A DNA stretch of 64,000 nt from Neodiprion pinetum (GCF_021155775.2 NC_060233.1:1240001-1304000), one strand, 5' to 3'. Shown: positions 51,401 through 61,500, counted from the stretch's first letter. Translations and numbers: made by a program. The notes: generated from the letters alone by a model not told the origin.

Positions 51401-52609
51401 CTTTTTTTTTAAGTATCCGATTTTTTTTACCTGTAATTTGAATGGAATATGGTAAAAATAAAATAGGCATCTCTAAATATCAATATTCAGAGCTCATATT
51501 TGGCTAAGATATTCTAGTTGAGAAGTTACCGAAGTTTTGATGCAGGTTTGAAAAAAAAAATTTATTTTTTATTTTTCAGCACACCCTAGTATACATATTG
51601 TACATAATTTCCCAAAGTTCTAAGCAATTTTATGGTTCAGGAACAACAGCGAAATGCTATGAACGGTCGAATTCTTCGTTCTAACAAATCGAAGCTCCTT
51701 TACAATCGGTCAATCCTGAGCCAGGATGACGATGTCAATGATCAATGTGTAAGCTTAATCGTAGGTATACACGATACGTCGAAGGATACAACATCTCTTA
51801 ACTCCGGGACAAACCGGCGATATGTTCTAAAAATTGACCAGCGATTCGACGTGTTCCAGATGAGCCACCCGGGGATGGAGAGCCTGGACATGCTGGACCC
51901 GGCGAACTCGATGACGACGCTGACCCCGATGTCGGACAGCTCGGGGGGCGGCTCGGGCCACCACGGGGGGATCCACGGGCCCTCGGTGTACGGGGGAATG
52001 AACGGGATGATGGGACACCACCACCACGCAAACATAGGGGGTACGGTTCCCCACCCCCACCACCACCCGGCGATGGCGGCGGCCGCGGCGGCGGCGGCGG
52101 CGGCCGGTCTTCACCCGGACGCGGACACGGATCCGCGGGAGCTCGAGGCCTTCGCCGAGAGGTTCAAGCAGCGTCGCATAAAGCTCGGCGTGACGCAAGC
52201 CGACGTCGGCAAGGCGCTGGCCAACCTTAAGCTCCCGGGCGTCGGGGCGCTGTCCCAGTCGACGATATGCAGGTTCGAGTCGCTGACTCTCTCCCACAAC
52301 AACATGATCGCCCTGAAGCCGATCCTCCAGGCGTGGCTCGAGGAGGCGGAAGCCCAGGCGAAGAACAAGCGGCGGGACCCGGACGCGCCCTCGGTACTTC
52401 CGGCCGGCGAGAAGAAGCGGAAACGGACGAGCATCGCCGCCCCCGAGAAGCGATCCCTCGAGGCCTACTTCGCGGTCCAGCCACGCCCGTCCGGCGAGAA
52501 GATAGCCGCGATCGCGGAGAAGCTCGACCTCAAGAAGAACGTCGTTCGGGTCTGGTTCTGCAACCAGCGGCAGAAGCAGAAGCGCATGAAGTTCGCCGCC
52601 CAGCATTGA
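24320..52609 (+). CDS. acj6: acj6 (Brn3-class POU-IV homeodomain transcription factor)
   Basis: Model: join(24320..24481,41130..41186,46118..46306,51860..52609), 385 residues; the Drosophila protein is of similar length. The POU-IV factor Acj6 works in the nucleus and sets receptor choice and wiring in olfactory and other neurons. An N-terminal segment (1-54) has the insect signature CFPSGRYSPSPYR and RRCMPNP. The POU-IV box LLSRAEALAA is at about 88-97. His- and Ala-rich tracts lie at 189-218. The POU-specific domain is at about 225-303. A basic linker with KKRKR precedes the homeodomain at about 321-380, which has the WFCNQRQ recognition helix (Cys at homeodomain position 50). An in-frame TAA at 24311-24313 sits just before the start. 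All three introns are phase 0 with GT..AG ends. The C-terminus KRMKFAAQH is short and resembles vertebrate Brn3 ends more than the longer recalled Drosophila tail. Confidence 0.96.
26710..27300 (-). mobile_element. TIR element, family A, copy 2 (~590 bp)
   Basis: Inverted relative to copy 1. It begins AACACAGGTCTGCAACC and ends TTTTTTTGCAGACCAGCG. The interior follows copies 4 and 5 closely (TTTTTTATACCGTT, CATCGCGTCAGGTTTTTTCT, CAAAAGTGATTTC). No transposase frame. Confidence 0.8.
28130..28200. repeat. T-rich low-complexity tract
   Basis: Long T runs broken by single C, A or G. They explain the lysine-rich frame on the other strand. Confidence 0.85.
29391..29822 (+). mobile_element. TIR element, family A, copy 3 (~430 bp, internally deleted)
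   Basis: Begins GCGCAGGTCTGCAAAAAAAT and ends TTTTTTGGTTGCAGACCTGTG. Both ends match the other copies, but roughly 150-200 central bases present in copy 1 are missing. This is typical of a non-autonomous family. Confidence 0.78.
31912..33877. repeat. long inverted repeat: two ~545-bp arms around an ~0.87-kb spacer
   Basis: The left arm (about 31912-32462) reads as the reverse complement of the right arm (about 33331-33877) across its whole length with modest divergence. Anchor matches include GATTAACGTTGTATC, AAAAGTAGCTTCAAGTTCAA, CGTTTCA..TTATTCGTGACG, TTTGGATGCAACGCAAATGA and CGCCTACCAATAACGTCCAA. The spacer 32463-33330 is unrelated and holds no supported gene. It could be two opposed copies of one transposon or an inverted duplication. 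It is transcribed as part of acj6 intron 1 and could form a long RNA hairpin. Confidence 0.85.
36195..36376. repeat. short inverted-repeat element
   Basis: GACTTTACATCTCCTGTGGT near 36197 is the inverted copy of ACCAGAGGAGATGTAAAATC near 36355, about 130 bases apart. It is probably a small decayed MITE. Confidence 0.5.
38415..38720 (+). promoter_or_regulatory. CCAAT / GC-box-like cluster in acj6 intron 1
   Basis: CTGATTGGCGGGCGGCAGGG at 38422 is followed by GCCAATCAG at 38467, giving an inverted pair of CCAAT boxes with a GC box between. A (GTC)n tract lies at about 38560-38580, and there is another CCAATCA near 38710. Such a cluster would suit an internal promoter or enhancer. Support is by motif only. 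Confidence 0.3.
38874..39448 (-). mobile_element. TIR element, family A, copy 4 (~575 bp)
   Basis: Starts ATAACACTGGTCTGCAACC and ends TTTTTGCAGACCTGCGTTAT. The near-perfect TIRs are flanked by TA. The interior is collinear with copies 2 and 5. Confidence 0.8.
40388..40442. repeat. (GAA)n microsatellite
   Basis: About 18 GAA units in intron 1 of acj6, 0.7 kb before exon 2. The glutamate-run frame across it is not a gene. Confidence 0.95.
41130..41186 (+). CDS. acj6: acj6 coding exon 2, 57-base microexon (residues 55-73)
   Basis: Flanked by TGTGTTTCAG and GTGAGTATAA, phase 0 at both ends. It encodes SRILEDASIMCNSWSPRHN, which closely matches the segment before the POU-IV box of Drosophila Acj6. 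It is too short to stand out as a reading frame but is fixed by similarity and splice sites. Because it is symmetric, skipping it would leave the protein in frame. Confidence 0.92.
41248..41549. repeat. ~300-bp MITE-like element just after acj6 exon 2
   Basis: The ends are CACTGTTAAAAATT on the left and the inverted copy of CACCGTTAAAAGTTTT on the right. The interior is AT-rich. It starts 61 bases past the exon-2 donor. Confidence 0.6.
41682..41832. repeat. half copy of foldback family C
   Basis: GTTTAAAATCATACCTATTT, then GAGTTTGAGGACTTTATTAT and GAAGTTAATAACAAAATGGC, are collinear with the left arm of the palindrome at 1705-2085. Only one arm is present. Confidence 0.7.
42100..42175 (+). 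promoter_or_regulatory. candidate internal promoter in acj6 intron 2
   Basis: GATTGG (an inverted CCAAT box) at about 42101 is followed 40 bases later by CTATAAAGGGG, a TATA-like box at 42144-42150. The spacing is compatible with a core promoter. A transcript from here would skip exons 1 and 2. Motif-only evidence. Confidence 0.3.
45492..46000. repeat. ~510-bp foldback element just before acj6 exon 3
   Basis: This is a large palindrome. CTGCGTAAAGTTTCAAGCCC on the left pairs with GGCTTGAAGCTTTACACAG on the right. Further in, GATGCTTGTAATGATAGGAAC pairs with GTTCCTATCATTACAAGCAA. The loop is about 80 bases. It ends about 118 bases upstream of the exon-3 acceptor. Confidence 0.85.
46118..46306 (+). 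CDS. acj6: acj6 coding exon 3 (residues 74-136), POU-IV box
   Basis: Flanked by CGAATTCCAG and GTACAATC, 189 bases, phase 0 at both ends. It encodes GDIFGGLNGG, then DGLLSRAEALAA, the POU-IV box shared by Brn3 and Acj6 proteins, then a His/Pro-rich stretch ending RPHHQ. In known Brn3 proteins this N-terminal region contributes to transcriptional activation. Confidence 0.94.
46953..47006. repeat. (GA)n tract followed by poly(G)
   Basis: Irregular GAGAGA units then a G-run of about 13. A strongly purine-biased strand inside acj6 intron 3. Confidence 0.9.
47185..47668. repeat. ~480-bp foldback element in acj6 intron 3
   Basis: AGACTGGCCGTTGAAAAAAATG TTTA at the left pairs with AAACATTTGTTTGAAAGGCCAGTCT at the right. 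TATTAAGGGGTGTCGGTAAT (about 47284) pairs with ATTACCGGCACCTCTTAATA (about 47550). The inner pair may mark a second element inserted in the loop. Confidence 0.8.
51265..51588. repeat. ~325-bp MITE-like element before acj6 exon 4
   Basis: Its terminal inverted repeats are TAGGGTGTGGC at the left and GCACACCCTA at the right, followed by A/T-rich inner arms. It ends 271 bases before the exon-4 acceptor. Its right end carries TTATTTTTCAG|CACACC, which looks like a splice acceptor. Confidence 0.7.
51860..52609 (+). CDS. acj6: acj6 coding exon 4 (residues 137-385): POU domain, homeodomain, stop
   Basis: The acceptor is GACGTGTTCCAG|ATGAGCCACC and the stop is TGA at 52607-52609. A single exon holds the linker (MDMLDP-type motif, residues 143-150), Gly/His-rich and Ala tracts, the POU-specific domain (ELEAFAERFKQRRIKLGVTQ start) and the homeodomain (RTSIAAPEKRSLEAYF start). 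It is much GC-richer than its surroundings, so long shadow frames are open on the other strand and in +2/+3. The frame also stays open 76 codons upstream of the acceptor. Confidence 0.97.
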   Translation: MSHPGMESLDMLDPANSMTTLTPMSDSSGGGSGHHGGIHGPSVYGGMNGMMGHHHHANIGGTVPHPHHHPAMAAAAAAAAAAGLHPDADTDPRELEAFAERFKQRRIKLGVTQADVGKALANLKLPGVGALSQSTICRFESLTLSHNNMIALKPILQAWLEEAEAQAKNKRRDPDAPSVLPAGEKKRKRTSIAAPEKRSLEAYFAVQPRPSGEKIAAIAEKLDLKKNVVRVWFCNQRQKQKRMKFAAQH

Positions 52610-52905
52610 CCCGAGGGCGGCTTGTGACAGCAAAACTGACTGTACCCGCCGCCCAACCTTGAACCGAAGCCCGAACCCCTTAGCGAGTATCAGGGCTGGC
52701 CCTAGACTCGCGCCACGGAGTTTCGGTCAGGGCTGACGGCGGGCCCATAGTCAATTTGCCACAGGCCACGGATATCCTGGATCCGACCCTCGAGTAGCCC
52801 CGAATTTATACCCTCTGTGACCGAAGGTGTTATCGCGCTGCGTAGGTCGCTCTCGCTTACAGCCGAGAACGTTGCGGGTGATGAAAGTGAAACTGCGATC
52901 CCCGA

Positions 52906-53452
52906 TCACACGGGTCTGCGACCGAACAACTGCAAGGGGTTCGAAATCGGAAAGAATACTCAAAAGGTTGCATCGCGTCAGGTTTTTTATTCAACTCGTG
53001 CTTGTAGTTTCATTTAGAGTCGAACTCCCGATTTTTATTCGAAATCTGGTATCTTGTTCTTGATTAGAAAAATTCTATGCAAAAGTGATTTCTTACTTCC
53101 GTTTGATGTGTATCGAGAGTGAGACTCGAGAATAAATACAAACCTGTTTAACGGTCTGTCAAAGAGAAGAAGAAAAGGTTTCGTGGGCGAAAACAATGAA
53201 CACGGAATATTAAATACATTTCGTAAAGAAATTGTTTGTTTAATTTTATAAGAAACGTTGCTTAGTTCGTTGTAGTGAAATGATGGTGTTTTTCATTATT
53301 GTTATGCTGTGTTTTATGCAAACACCTTGTATTTTTCAAGAATACCGTACGTGACGGAGGGAAATGGAAATCATTTTTGAATTCAGAATAATATTTACCA
53401 AAAAACATCCCATGCAGCTGACGGAAAAATATTTTTTTTGCGGACCTGTGAT
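52906..53452 (-). mobile_element. TIR element, family A, copy 5 (~547 bp)
   Basis: Starts ATCACACGGGTCTGCGACC and ends TTTTTTTGCGGACCTGTGAT. It is the most diverged copy, with small deletions near the first end. It lies 297 bases past the acj6 stop, so it is probably part of the 3' UTR. Confidence 0.78.
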
Positions 53453-53859
53453 ACGTATTTCTTGCCTATGTCTAAGATTGTATGATCGAATCGGTAAAGA
53501 AATATTATACTTTCTAGTCGATATTGTGTACCTCCTAGTCAGATTGTAGATATTTGCTTTAAATTAGCGGAGAACAACGAAACAATGTTTATATTCATCG
53601 ATCCGGTATATTATACTTTTAATCACCCCCCCCCCCCTTTTTTTTGGTCCTTTGAAACTGCAATAACCTCTCCTTGATGGCTGAACGACGAGCGATCGTA
53701 ACCAGTTGTAAGAATTGCGAGACACGAAAAAACCTACAATTTACCTACGTAGCGTGTATATGCAGCACCTTACCTTAGCTTGCAGTTGAAATTTTGCGGG
53801 TGAACGGGTAATAATACTAAGTTTTCGTTATATACACATATACGCATATACGTACATGC

Positions 53860-53860
<1 letters not shown>

Positions 53861-53892
<32 letters not shown>
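53861..53892. repeat. (TA)n microsatellite
   Basis: About 15 uninterrupted TA units. Confidence 0.95.
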
Positions 53893-53893
<1 letters not shown>

Positions 53894-54494
53894 TAATAAT
53901 ATCGATGGACGATTTAAAACGATTAAACATTTGGAGAGTACAATTTAAAACGTAATAATGCACTGTATAAAATTTGAAGAATGAAGACAACAACAACAGC
54001 AACAACACCAAAACGTTAAGAAATAAAAAATTGCGTCATTTAAAAAGCGAAGAAAAGGTACGCCGAAAAATGAAGAGAAACAAAACGTAATCATTAAATA
54101 GATAAAGAAACGAATAAACGAAAGAATAAAAATTGGAACACATGATATTATACCTTATGTATTTATTGTAAAATCGAAGCGCGGAAAGTCCGTGCTGGAA
54201 GTGATATTAATATACTAATATAATAAACAATTAAACACGTAACAATTATTATAACTTAAATTATATGACGCTCGGTGCAGTGTAGTAGTGTGAAAATAAT
54301 AATCAATTATACACTATGTATATGTATACCTCCATACGTAATTACACGGTAAGCGTATGCGTTGTATACATGCATAGTATATATACGGATATACGTTGTA
54401 TATGTATAAATATAAAAATTACGTAGTGATATTGGACAATCAGTAAAAAGACTGTATCATATCATAATGAAGCAATACACCGTAGATTTATCAT

Positions 54495-54506
54495 AGAATA
54501 TTATTA

Positions 54507-54546
<40 letters not shown>

Positions 54547-54547
54547 T
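54495..54547. repeat. (ATT)n microsatellite
   Basis: About 16 ATT units with one or two substitutions. Confidence 0.92.
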
Positions 54548-54720
54548 ATTATTAGAAAATTAATCTGATAAATAAAACAATAAATATATGGTTGTAGAAG
54601 TATATATAGAAGTGAAAAGAAAAGTTTGAAAAAAAAAAAAATAATCAATCACTTCAAATCCGAAGTACTTATATATATATATATATATAACAACAATGTA
54701 CATATAATACATACATATAC

Positions 54721-54846
<126 letters not shown>

Positions 54847-57800
54847 AAATTAAAAGCTTAAACGAGTAAGGTGAAGAACGAAAGAAACGATTAATCGATC
54901 CTTAAGCGTGATCGAAAATCGCGATCTCGATGCTATGCATAAATTTGTACATATATGTACTATGACATAATGTAATCACCTAGATTCTGTATATGTATAT
55001 AAATAATATACGGGGTCGGTGTACGTAGGATCACATATACAGGCGTATTTACGTATGAGGTATCGTATAAGTAATCGGATCTAGCCTGAAATTAGACGAG
55101 ACGAGAATTTAAGAAGCGCTTCGTCCCAATCCTGCATCATATCTCTCCATCGAACGATTTACTTATTTTATCCCGGTTGGCAACGAACGCGTAACGCTTT
55201 CACGCGTGCCGATCGCATCTCACGTCCGGCCGTTGAAATCCACATTGTCGTAACCGGAATAATTACTTACGCATTATGCGAGCGGCGTTGCATATACCTA
55301 CTGCCGTGCGTAATCGACGTTGATTAATTAATCCAATGCCGGCGACGAAATTAAGCAATAGCGATACCTAAACGATGATCAAAGAGACGATACGAATATA
55401 TTGCGGGGGAAACCGTTGTCATAAATTTATATTGATAACTACGTATAATATACGGACACACACACACGCATACATATTAAATACCTATAAATATTATAAA
55501 TACGAAATAGAATACAGGTCGTTTTTAAATTGTACATATGCGCTTAGGATTAAGTATTTTTTAGTCGACAAAAAAAAAAAAAAAAAAAAGCAAAAAAATA
55601 AAATTAAATACAGAAATCACACACACACATATATATATATATATAAATATATATATATGTATGTAGTTAAAGGGGAAAAAAAATTAATAGTGCAATATAA
55701 TATACGTACACATAGTATATATAGTATACGTATACATACACTGAGAGAAAAAAGTCGTTGAATCGACTAAATGTGCGGTCGCGGGCGGTGAATTGAATAT
55801 TCATTTGAGTCAATTTGATCTAGCCAAATGTCTAGTTGATTTAGGTACCTAGTCCAACTAAACAGTTGGTTCAGACCAACGCATCTTGAATGGACGCAAA
55901 TAAATATTTATTTCAGTTGATTCGACAATTTTTCTCTCTTCTCTCAGCGTATAGACATAGACGCATTTGTATGACGTATAGTTTTTATTTAAATCGCTTG
56001 TACGCAGGTTTGATTTGCTTGTAGTTTATTTCATTCGTCCGTGAAGTGAGACGCTTTAAAATTTGCAAACTTCGATATCTTGATTTTTTTCAAACTTTGA
56101 ACTTGCAGTACATACATCGACGTATTTGATATAACTTTGTTTTCGATCTTTTTTCTATATCATTTGTTATTTTGTTGTAAGGAATGTTCGTCTAGTCTCG
56201 ACGAAACCGTTGAAAAGTCTAGCGATAGTTGTGTATAAGCATATTATAGTTGCCCAATGCCTATCGTAGGTACGTACCTATCACTCTTTTTTCTTGGCCC
56301 CAGCTGTTCTGCTCCTTCGGAATCAACGCCGTTACATTCCGTGTAGAAAGGATGAATGTGTACACGTAACACGATCGACTCACACCGCCATAGAGGCAGG
56401 CAGACGCAGAAAAACACGTAAGTTAAATTACATTGTACGCGTAGAAGGAGGAGAAAAAAAATGACACCAACCAATTATTTTAATAGAAATATTGATTATG
56501 TAATTTAAATTTTCATACACGATTTTGACAAAAGCCAAAATGAATTGTTCGTCAAATTTTAGAACCTTACTTATACGCTTCGTGTGTTTAAAATCGAAAG
56601 TAAAAAACGAGCGAACAATGTACGGCAACGTTACTTGCAATCGTTACAGACTTTATTACCGGCTTGCCAATTATTTGAAAATTTTTAACGTTCACCTGTG
56701 GTATAAAATGTGAAATATTTTGATAGCTGTAGAACCGTTTTGAAAGCTGCATAAATTTAGCTGTAATATTTCCTTCGATCGTTTGTAATATCTTTTAGCA
56801 TCCACGTCGAGAAAGCGAATAAATTCGTTTCGTCAGAGTGTATGTATGTATATACACAGGTAAATGTAGATATAAGTAAGGTTCCAAGTGCTAAAAGATG
56901 TAAGAATATAATAAAGACATATCATAAAGCATTATTACATGGTTGAATTGCCTGACAATGTAGAAACTTAATAGTATGTATAACGAGACAACTATTACGT
57001 ATACATAATATACATACATATTAATACAGCTATGCGAAACTTGGACAGTCAAGCTGTCAGAGCTAATTTTCATTCTCCCGAAAGCTAATTACCAACGGGG
57101 AAAAATGATTTTGTAAATACTTTCACGGCCTTTCGTGCATTATTTTCTCTCTCTCTCTCTCTCTCTCATTGCTGGCGAAGCAAACGAAACCGTTATTAAC
57201 CGTCAAGACTTTGCCACGTTGCTTTCGAAGACAATTCACACAATTAATGATGCATTACGAAGTCCATCTGGCACGTAAATGAAAGAGAAAGATAATTTCC
57301 CGTACAAAGAATCAAGGCAAATGAAAAGAACGCGAACGATTCCAGTTGAAAATATTATGCCTGATTTCCAAGTTTTGCGTAACTCTGTGAAAAGAAAAAG
57401 AGAAAAATTAAACTAGCAAAATAACATCAATCCCCCGAGGAAAATCAACGGCGGAAAAGTATGGAGAGAAAGACAGAGAAGCTGTCACTCTACTCCTGAA
57501 TCTACCGTATAATGTACATATCATGTGCCATATAATGACTCATTTTCATATACCGTACTTCGTGTCGAACTTTGTTCCAATAAGTACGCTCTCGACTACA
57601 ATATAAATACTAACAGTATATATATATACTATAGACGGTATATATATATATATATATGTATAAAATAAATCTCGATGTTATTAATAACTCTCGTTCGAGT
57701 TCGATCATTTTCACACGTCACTCATGTACTCGACAGAATTTAACAACCCGTTCCTCTTTCATACAACCACGATTATCCGTACCTGAGCCATTTCCCTTTT

Positions 57801-58364
57801 GCTTTCTGCTTTATTTTCACGAAATAGAAAGGAATGAAATCAGGGAGTTGCGAGCAGCGAAAGACCAACTCTTTCCAGCAAAGATGAAGATATACGTGAC
57901 AAGTGTTTGAAATCGCATCGGGCGCCAATTAAGAAGGGCGAGAAAACGAACAGTTCTAAGCTATGTGAAACGCGATCTAATTTGATGTATATTGTGATAC
58001 AAGCACGAGTGGCAGTTTCCGAAATTATACTCACGAGGACAGCTGTTGCGATGTGCATGATTTATGGGAATGATTAGAAGACAAAACGAGTCTGTCCGTT
58101 TTACATAATTGCCACATCGACTCTGTATGTATAATAAACTAGAACATACTGCAGGGATGGAAGGTAGGCGCAGATTCTATCGCGAGCAAACGACCCCGAC
58201 CGTAGCTCTCATCAATCGCCAAATGTATAAGGTGCAGGCCCAGTAACGATAACTTTTGTCAACCAGCGATTGTGAATTACGCGAAATAAAGCGAAACTGC
58301 AACACGTCGGTGTAGTCCAGTCCAGCACTGTTTAAAAAAAAAAAAAAATTAAAAAAAAACACCC
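54847..58364. other. intergenic, AT-rich, no gene seen
   Basis: AT-rich DNA with TATA-type and A-run microsatellites (55570-55590, 55621-55660, 57620-57660) and a CT run at 57147-57168. Short frames only. It contains the MITE at 55739-55950. Confidence 0.45.
55739..55950. repeat. ~210-bp MITE with CACTGAGAGAAAA ends
   Basis: The left end CACTGAGAGAAAAAAGTCGT and the right end TTTTTCTCTCTTCTCTCAG are inverted copies. A second inner pair (TTGAATCGACT / AGTTGATTCGAC) extends the arms. The interior has no frame. Confidence 0.75.
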
Positions 58365-58533
58365 GAAGTTGCGATTCTTAGATACCTACCATAATTTTCT
58401 TATTCTAAATCCAAAATTTCCACCAGATTCTGCGGTAGCTTCGGCCGGCGTGTCGAATTTGTGGTTCACTGCGGAATTTGGTGAAAATTTTGGATTCGGA
58501 AAACCAAAATTACGATATCTAAGAATTGCAATT
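58365..58533. repeat. ~170-bp palindromic element
   Basis: GTTGCGATTCTTAGATACCT at the left pairs with CGATATCTAAGAATTGCAAT at the right, and AATCCAAAATTTCCACCAGA pairs with TTTGGTGAAAATTTTGGATT nearer the centre. The palindrome is almost full length. Confidence 0.8.
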
Positions 58534-61500
58534 ACGAATTTATACGCTTCGACTAGACTGGTACGAAAAATGTCGCGAGGCAGCGAGTGTACGTGTACAG
58601 AACACAAGGAGGACTATTTCCGTGTATAAAAAATGTCCCCAAAATAGATTACAATCAAGATGGCGTTGCTGTAGCAAAAGATCCGAACTTAAAAGAAAGG
58701 GTCAATCAGATCGAACCCTGATCGCTCATTAGCGCGATTCCGGTGACTCGTTGAACCACTACTCGCCGCTTTCCGGTGGAGACTTTTCAGTTCGAAGCCC
58801 ATGCGAGGTACTTCTCCTTACCTCCATCCTCCGTAATAGAACACGAAAGGAAACGGGCCTGTGTGCATAGCCTCGCACTCTTCGCTCCCCGCGTGCCCCG
58901 TTAATTGGTGTCGAGTGTAAACATTGAGTTGGTAGCCGTAGAGAAAAGAGGGTCCGGTGATCGCTCGTCCGTATCGGCCAGGAGTGGTGGTGGAAGTACC
59001 GTGCGATGCGTGACGCGTGACGTCGAAGAACAGTACGGCTTATGGCTTGTTGGAACCAGTTCCCCGGGTCGCGTGGTCCACTCTGTACCCAGGTATGTGT
59101 GCGGGCGGAACACACGGAACAAACGGTGCACCGCGGCCTCGACGAAACATGTGGCAGGCGGCTTACAGTGTGGCCATTGTGTTTCAAATCACGATTCGGC
59201 GAGCACGAGGCAGTGCTTGCTCGAATCTGCCGTCTCCAACCCGATTGTCCCAACAACCCTGAGGGCCTCAATTTACTGAGTTTACGCAGCGCCTCCGATC
59301 GGTTTGTTATTCCGTCAAACAACCGTCAGCGTGGAGTTTTTACATCGACGTCACGAAGTTCGTTCGTCAGCTGCCGTTGGTGCAGGTAGAAGCCTAGTAA
59401 GAAGCTGGCGGTTGATCTGATTAAAATTTTTCCTGCAATGTTTGCAGGCCCGTAACGCCCTAAACGCGCAATTCAAACCTGAGCCCGCGGGCATGAATCG
59501 TATAGCACCGAGCGTGCTTCTATAACAGGCATGGGGTATGGAAAAGAAAAGAGAAGGATGGTGAGAGGGAGAGAGAAGGACGAAATATGAGTGAAAAGTA
59601 AAAGCAAGAAGAAAAAGAAAATCCCCCTGCCGTAACAGAAACTTGGTAATCTCCTGTCTTACATTTAAGTGGAAACAAGCCGCCGTGAGTTCGCGGCCCG
59701 TCGCTTGGCGGTGACTCCATGGTCGTCGGGGCTTCCAGGGGGTATTTTACGAGCTTTTTAACGGGCTTGGAGGACCCAAGAGAAAGGAAGGCAGGAAGGA
59801 AGAGACCCTCGCTTCACCTCTCCGGTCTCCGTGCCCCTGCAGCCCCTTTTCTCGCTTCGGTTTAATTGAAAAAATATGAACTTTTTTGTTGTCGCTGGAG
59901 GATACTTACCCCGGGCAACTTGGGGGGGGGGGGGGGAAGACGGTGATGGTGGTTGTCGCGTATAATTATAAAATATGACCGTGAGGAAAGGAAAAATTAA
60001 TTTTTCTCAGGCCACCCTGCCAACGACCGAGCGTTAAAAAGAAACTTTACTGTCCGAGGGATCCTAGCCTTTCTCGAAAATAACAACCCCAATTAAAATT
60101 CTCCCCAAAATGCCTGTACTTTACACGCGCCTCTCTCAGACTACACTAACAACAAGTTTTCTCGATTACGTCAAGCCACAAGATTCTCGCGTTCGTCCAC
60201 CAGTCGCTGCAGCATCGTGGATTAGGGAGCTTCCAAAAATTACGTGACACGGAAATTTGGATTTTTGCCCCCCACGTGATGAAACACTTACCGTTAATGA
60301 CCCCCTTTTTCGAAAAAACTTGAAGCTAATTTTTGACATGTGCATTCTTTTAATGTTCTTTGGACTCTTTATCGATGTTTTACAGTCGGTAAATTATTAA
60401 TTTTTGTCCCGTAGTGGAAATTATATTCTAGCTGCCTCGTAATTCCCTGATTTTACAAATTGGACTGAAACGGATTATAAGCAAGAAGTTCTACGGTTTC
60501 GAATTATTCGATCCACCTGTACAAACGGCGACCGAATATCTCTCGGCAAACACTCGTCCGAATTTCGATCGACTTTCGACAGTATCCAGCGACTCTTCCG
60601 GGTTCCCGCAGCGAGTACGTCAAAAGGGATTTCCGGCGTTAAACGTAACATCGTCAAAAACCTGAGCTTGTCTCCGCTAATCAAGGTGTTTCCCGCGACT
60701 TAATCCCAGCTTAGCGGAGACTCAAATATTCCTTGTAAACTCCTCGCGAGCGGGGCGGCTTACGGACGGGGATTACTAAATAGGAGGAGCTCGAGCGACT
60801 CAAGGGTAGACTGCCGAGCTGCCTGCAAGACTGAAGCGCGTGGATAAGACGCCCGCTCAGCGTTCACGCCGAGAATTATCTCCTTTGACCCTCCCGTTCG
60901 AAGACTAACTTCTTAACGCTTCGCTCCACTTTACTTTCCGCACTCTTTACTCGGATCAGCCGTAATTACCACTCGGGTTACCTTTGCCCGTCAAGCGTGG
61001 CTTGTGATTAAAAACCAGATCGGCTAATCAATCAGCTGCGTCCCCTTAAATTTTCGATACCTAGATACGAGCGTTGGGCGTAAAACACCTCCCCGAACGG
61101 GTGCCGGAAATAGACGAACGAGTTAACCCTTCCAGTAACACTTTATTCGACTCGGTACTTTGCCCTGAATTTTATTAGTCGGGGGTTGTTGGGCTCGCTG
61201 ATCACGAATCCGAAGTCTGGATTTGTGGGTTTTTAAATCCAAGATGGCGGATGTAAAATCGAAAATACCGCAAAATTCGATGATTCTGAGCGAAGCTTGT
61301 TACTCGGGGGTTTTTCGACTCGCTGATCACAAATCTAAAGTCGGAATTAACGATAAACTGTAACAAGGCTAGGATATGAAAATTCTTGAGGTGGGACGTT
61401 GAGCATCCTTACCGTTACCGAAAGTGTTAATTAACTTAAGGCTCGTATCGGTAATGTGTAAAAAACATCGGTTCCCCCAGGAACTTGGATTTCTCGACAA

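Larger units (their letters stand above)
46307..51859 (+). other. acj6 intron 3 (5.6 kb)
   Basis: From GTACAA to TTCCAG. Contains a (GA)n tract followed by a G-run (about 46953-47006), a 0.48-kb foldback, poly-T and poly-A tracts and a MITE 270 bases before exon 4. No coding exon was recognised elsewhere in it. Confidence 0.85.
52610..54600 (+). other. probable acj6 3' UTR region
   Basis: No reading frame of interest. It contains family-A copy 5, a C-run with T-run at about 53627-53645 and AT-rich DNA. Candidate poly(A) hexamers AATAAA occur at 54125, 54222 and 54571. The true end cannot be fixed from sequence. Confidence 0.45.

Noticed and set aside
51827..52633. 268-codon minus-strand frame over the acj6 POU exon, plus +2/+3 frames
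   Set aside because: Shadow frames caused by GC-rich third positions. The plus frame encodes a full POU domain and homeodomain.
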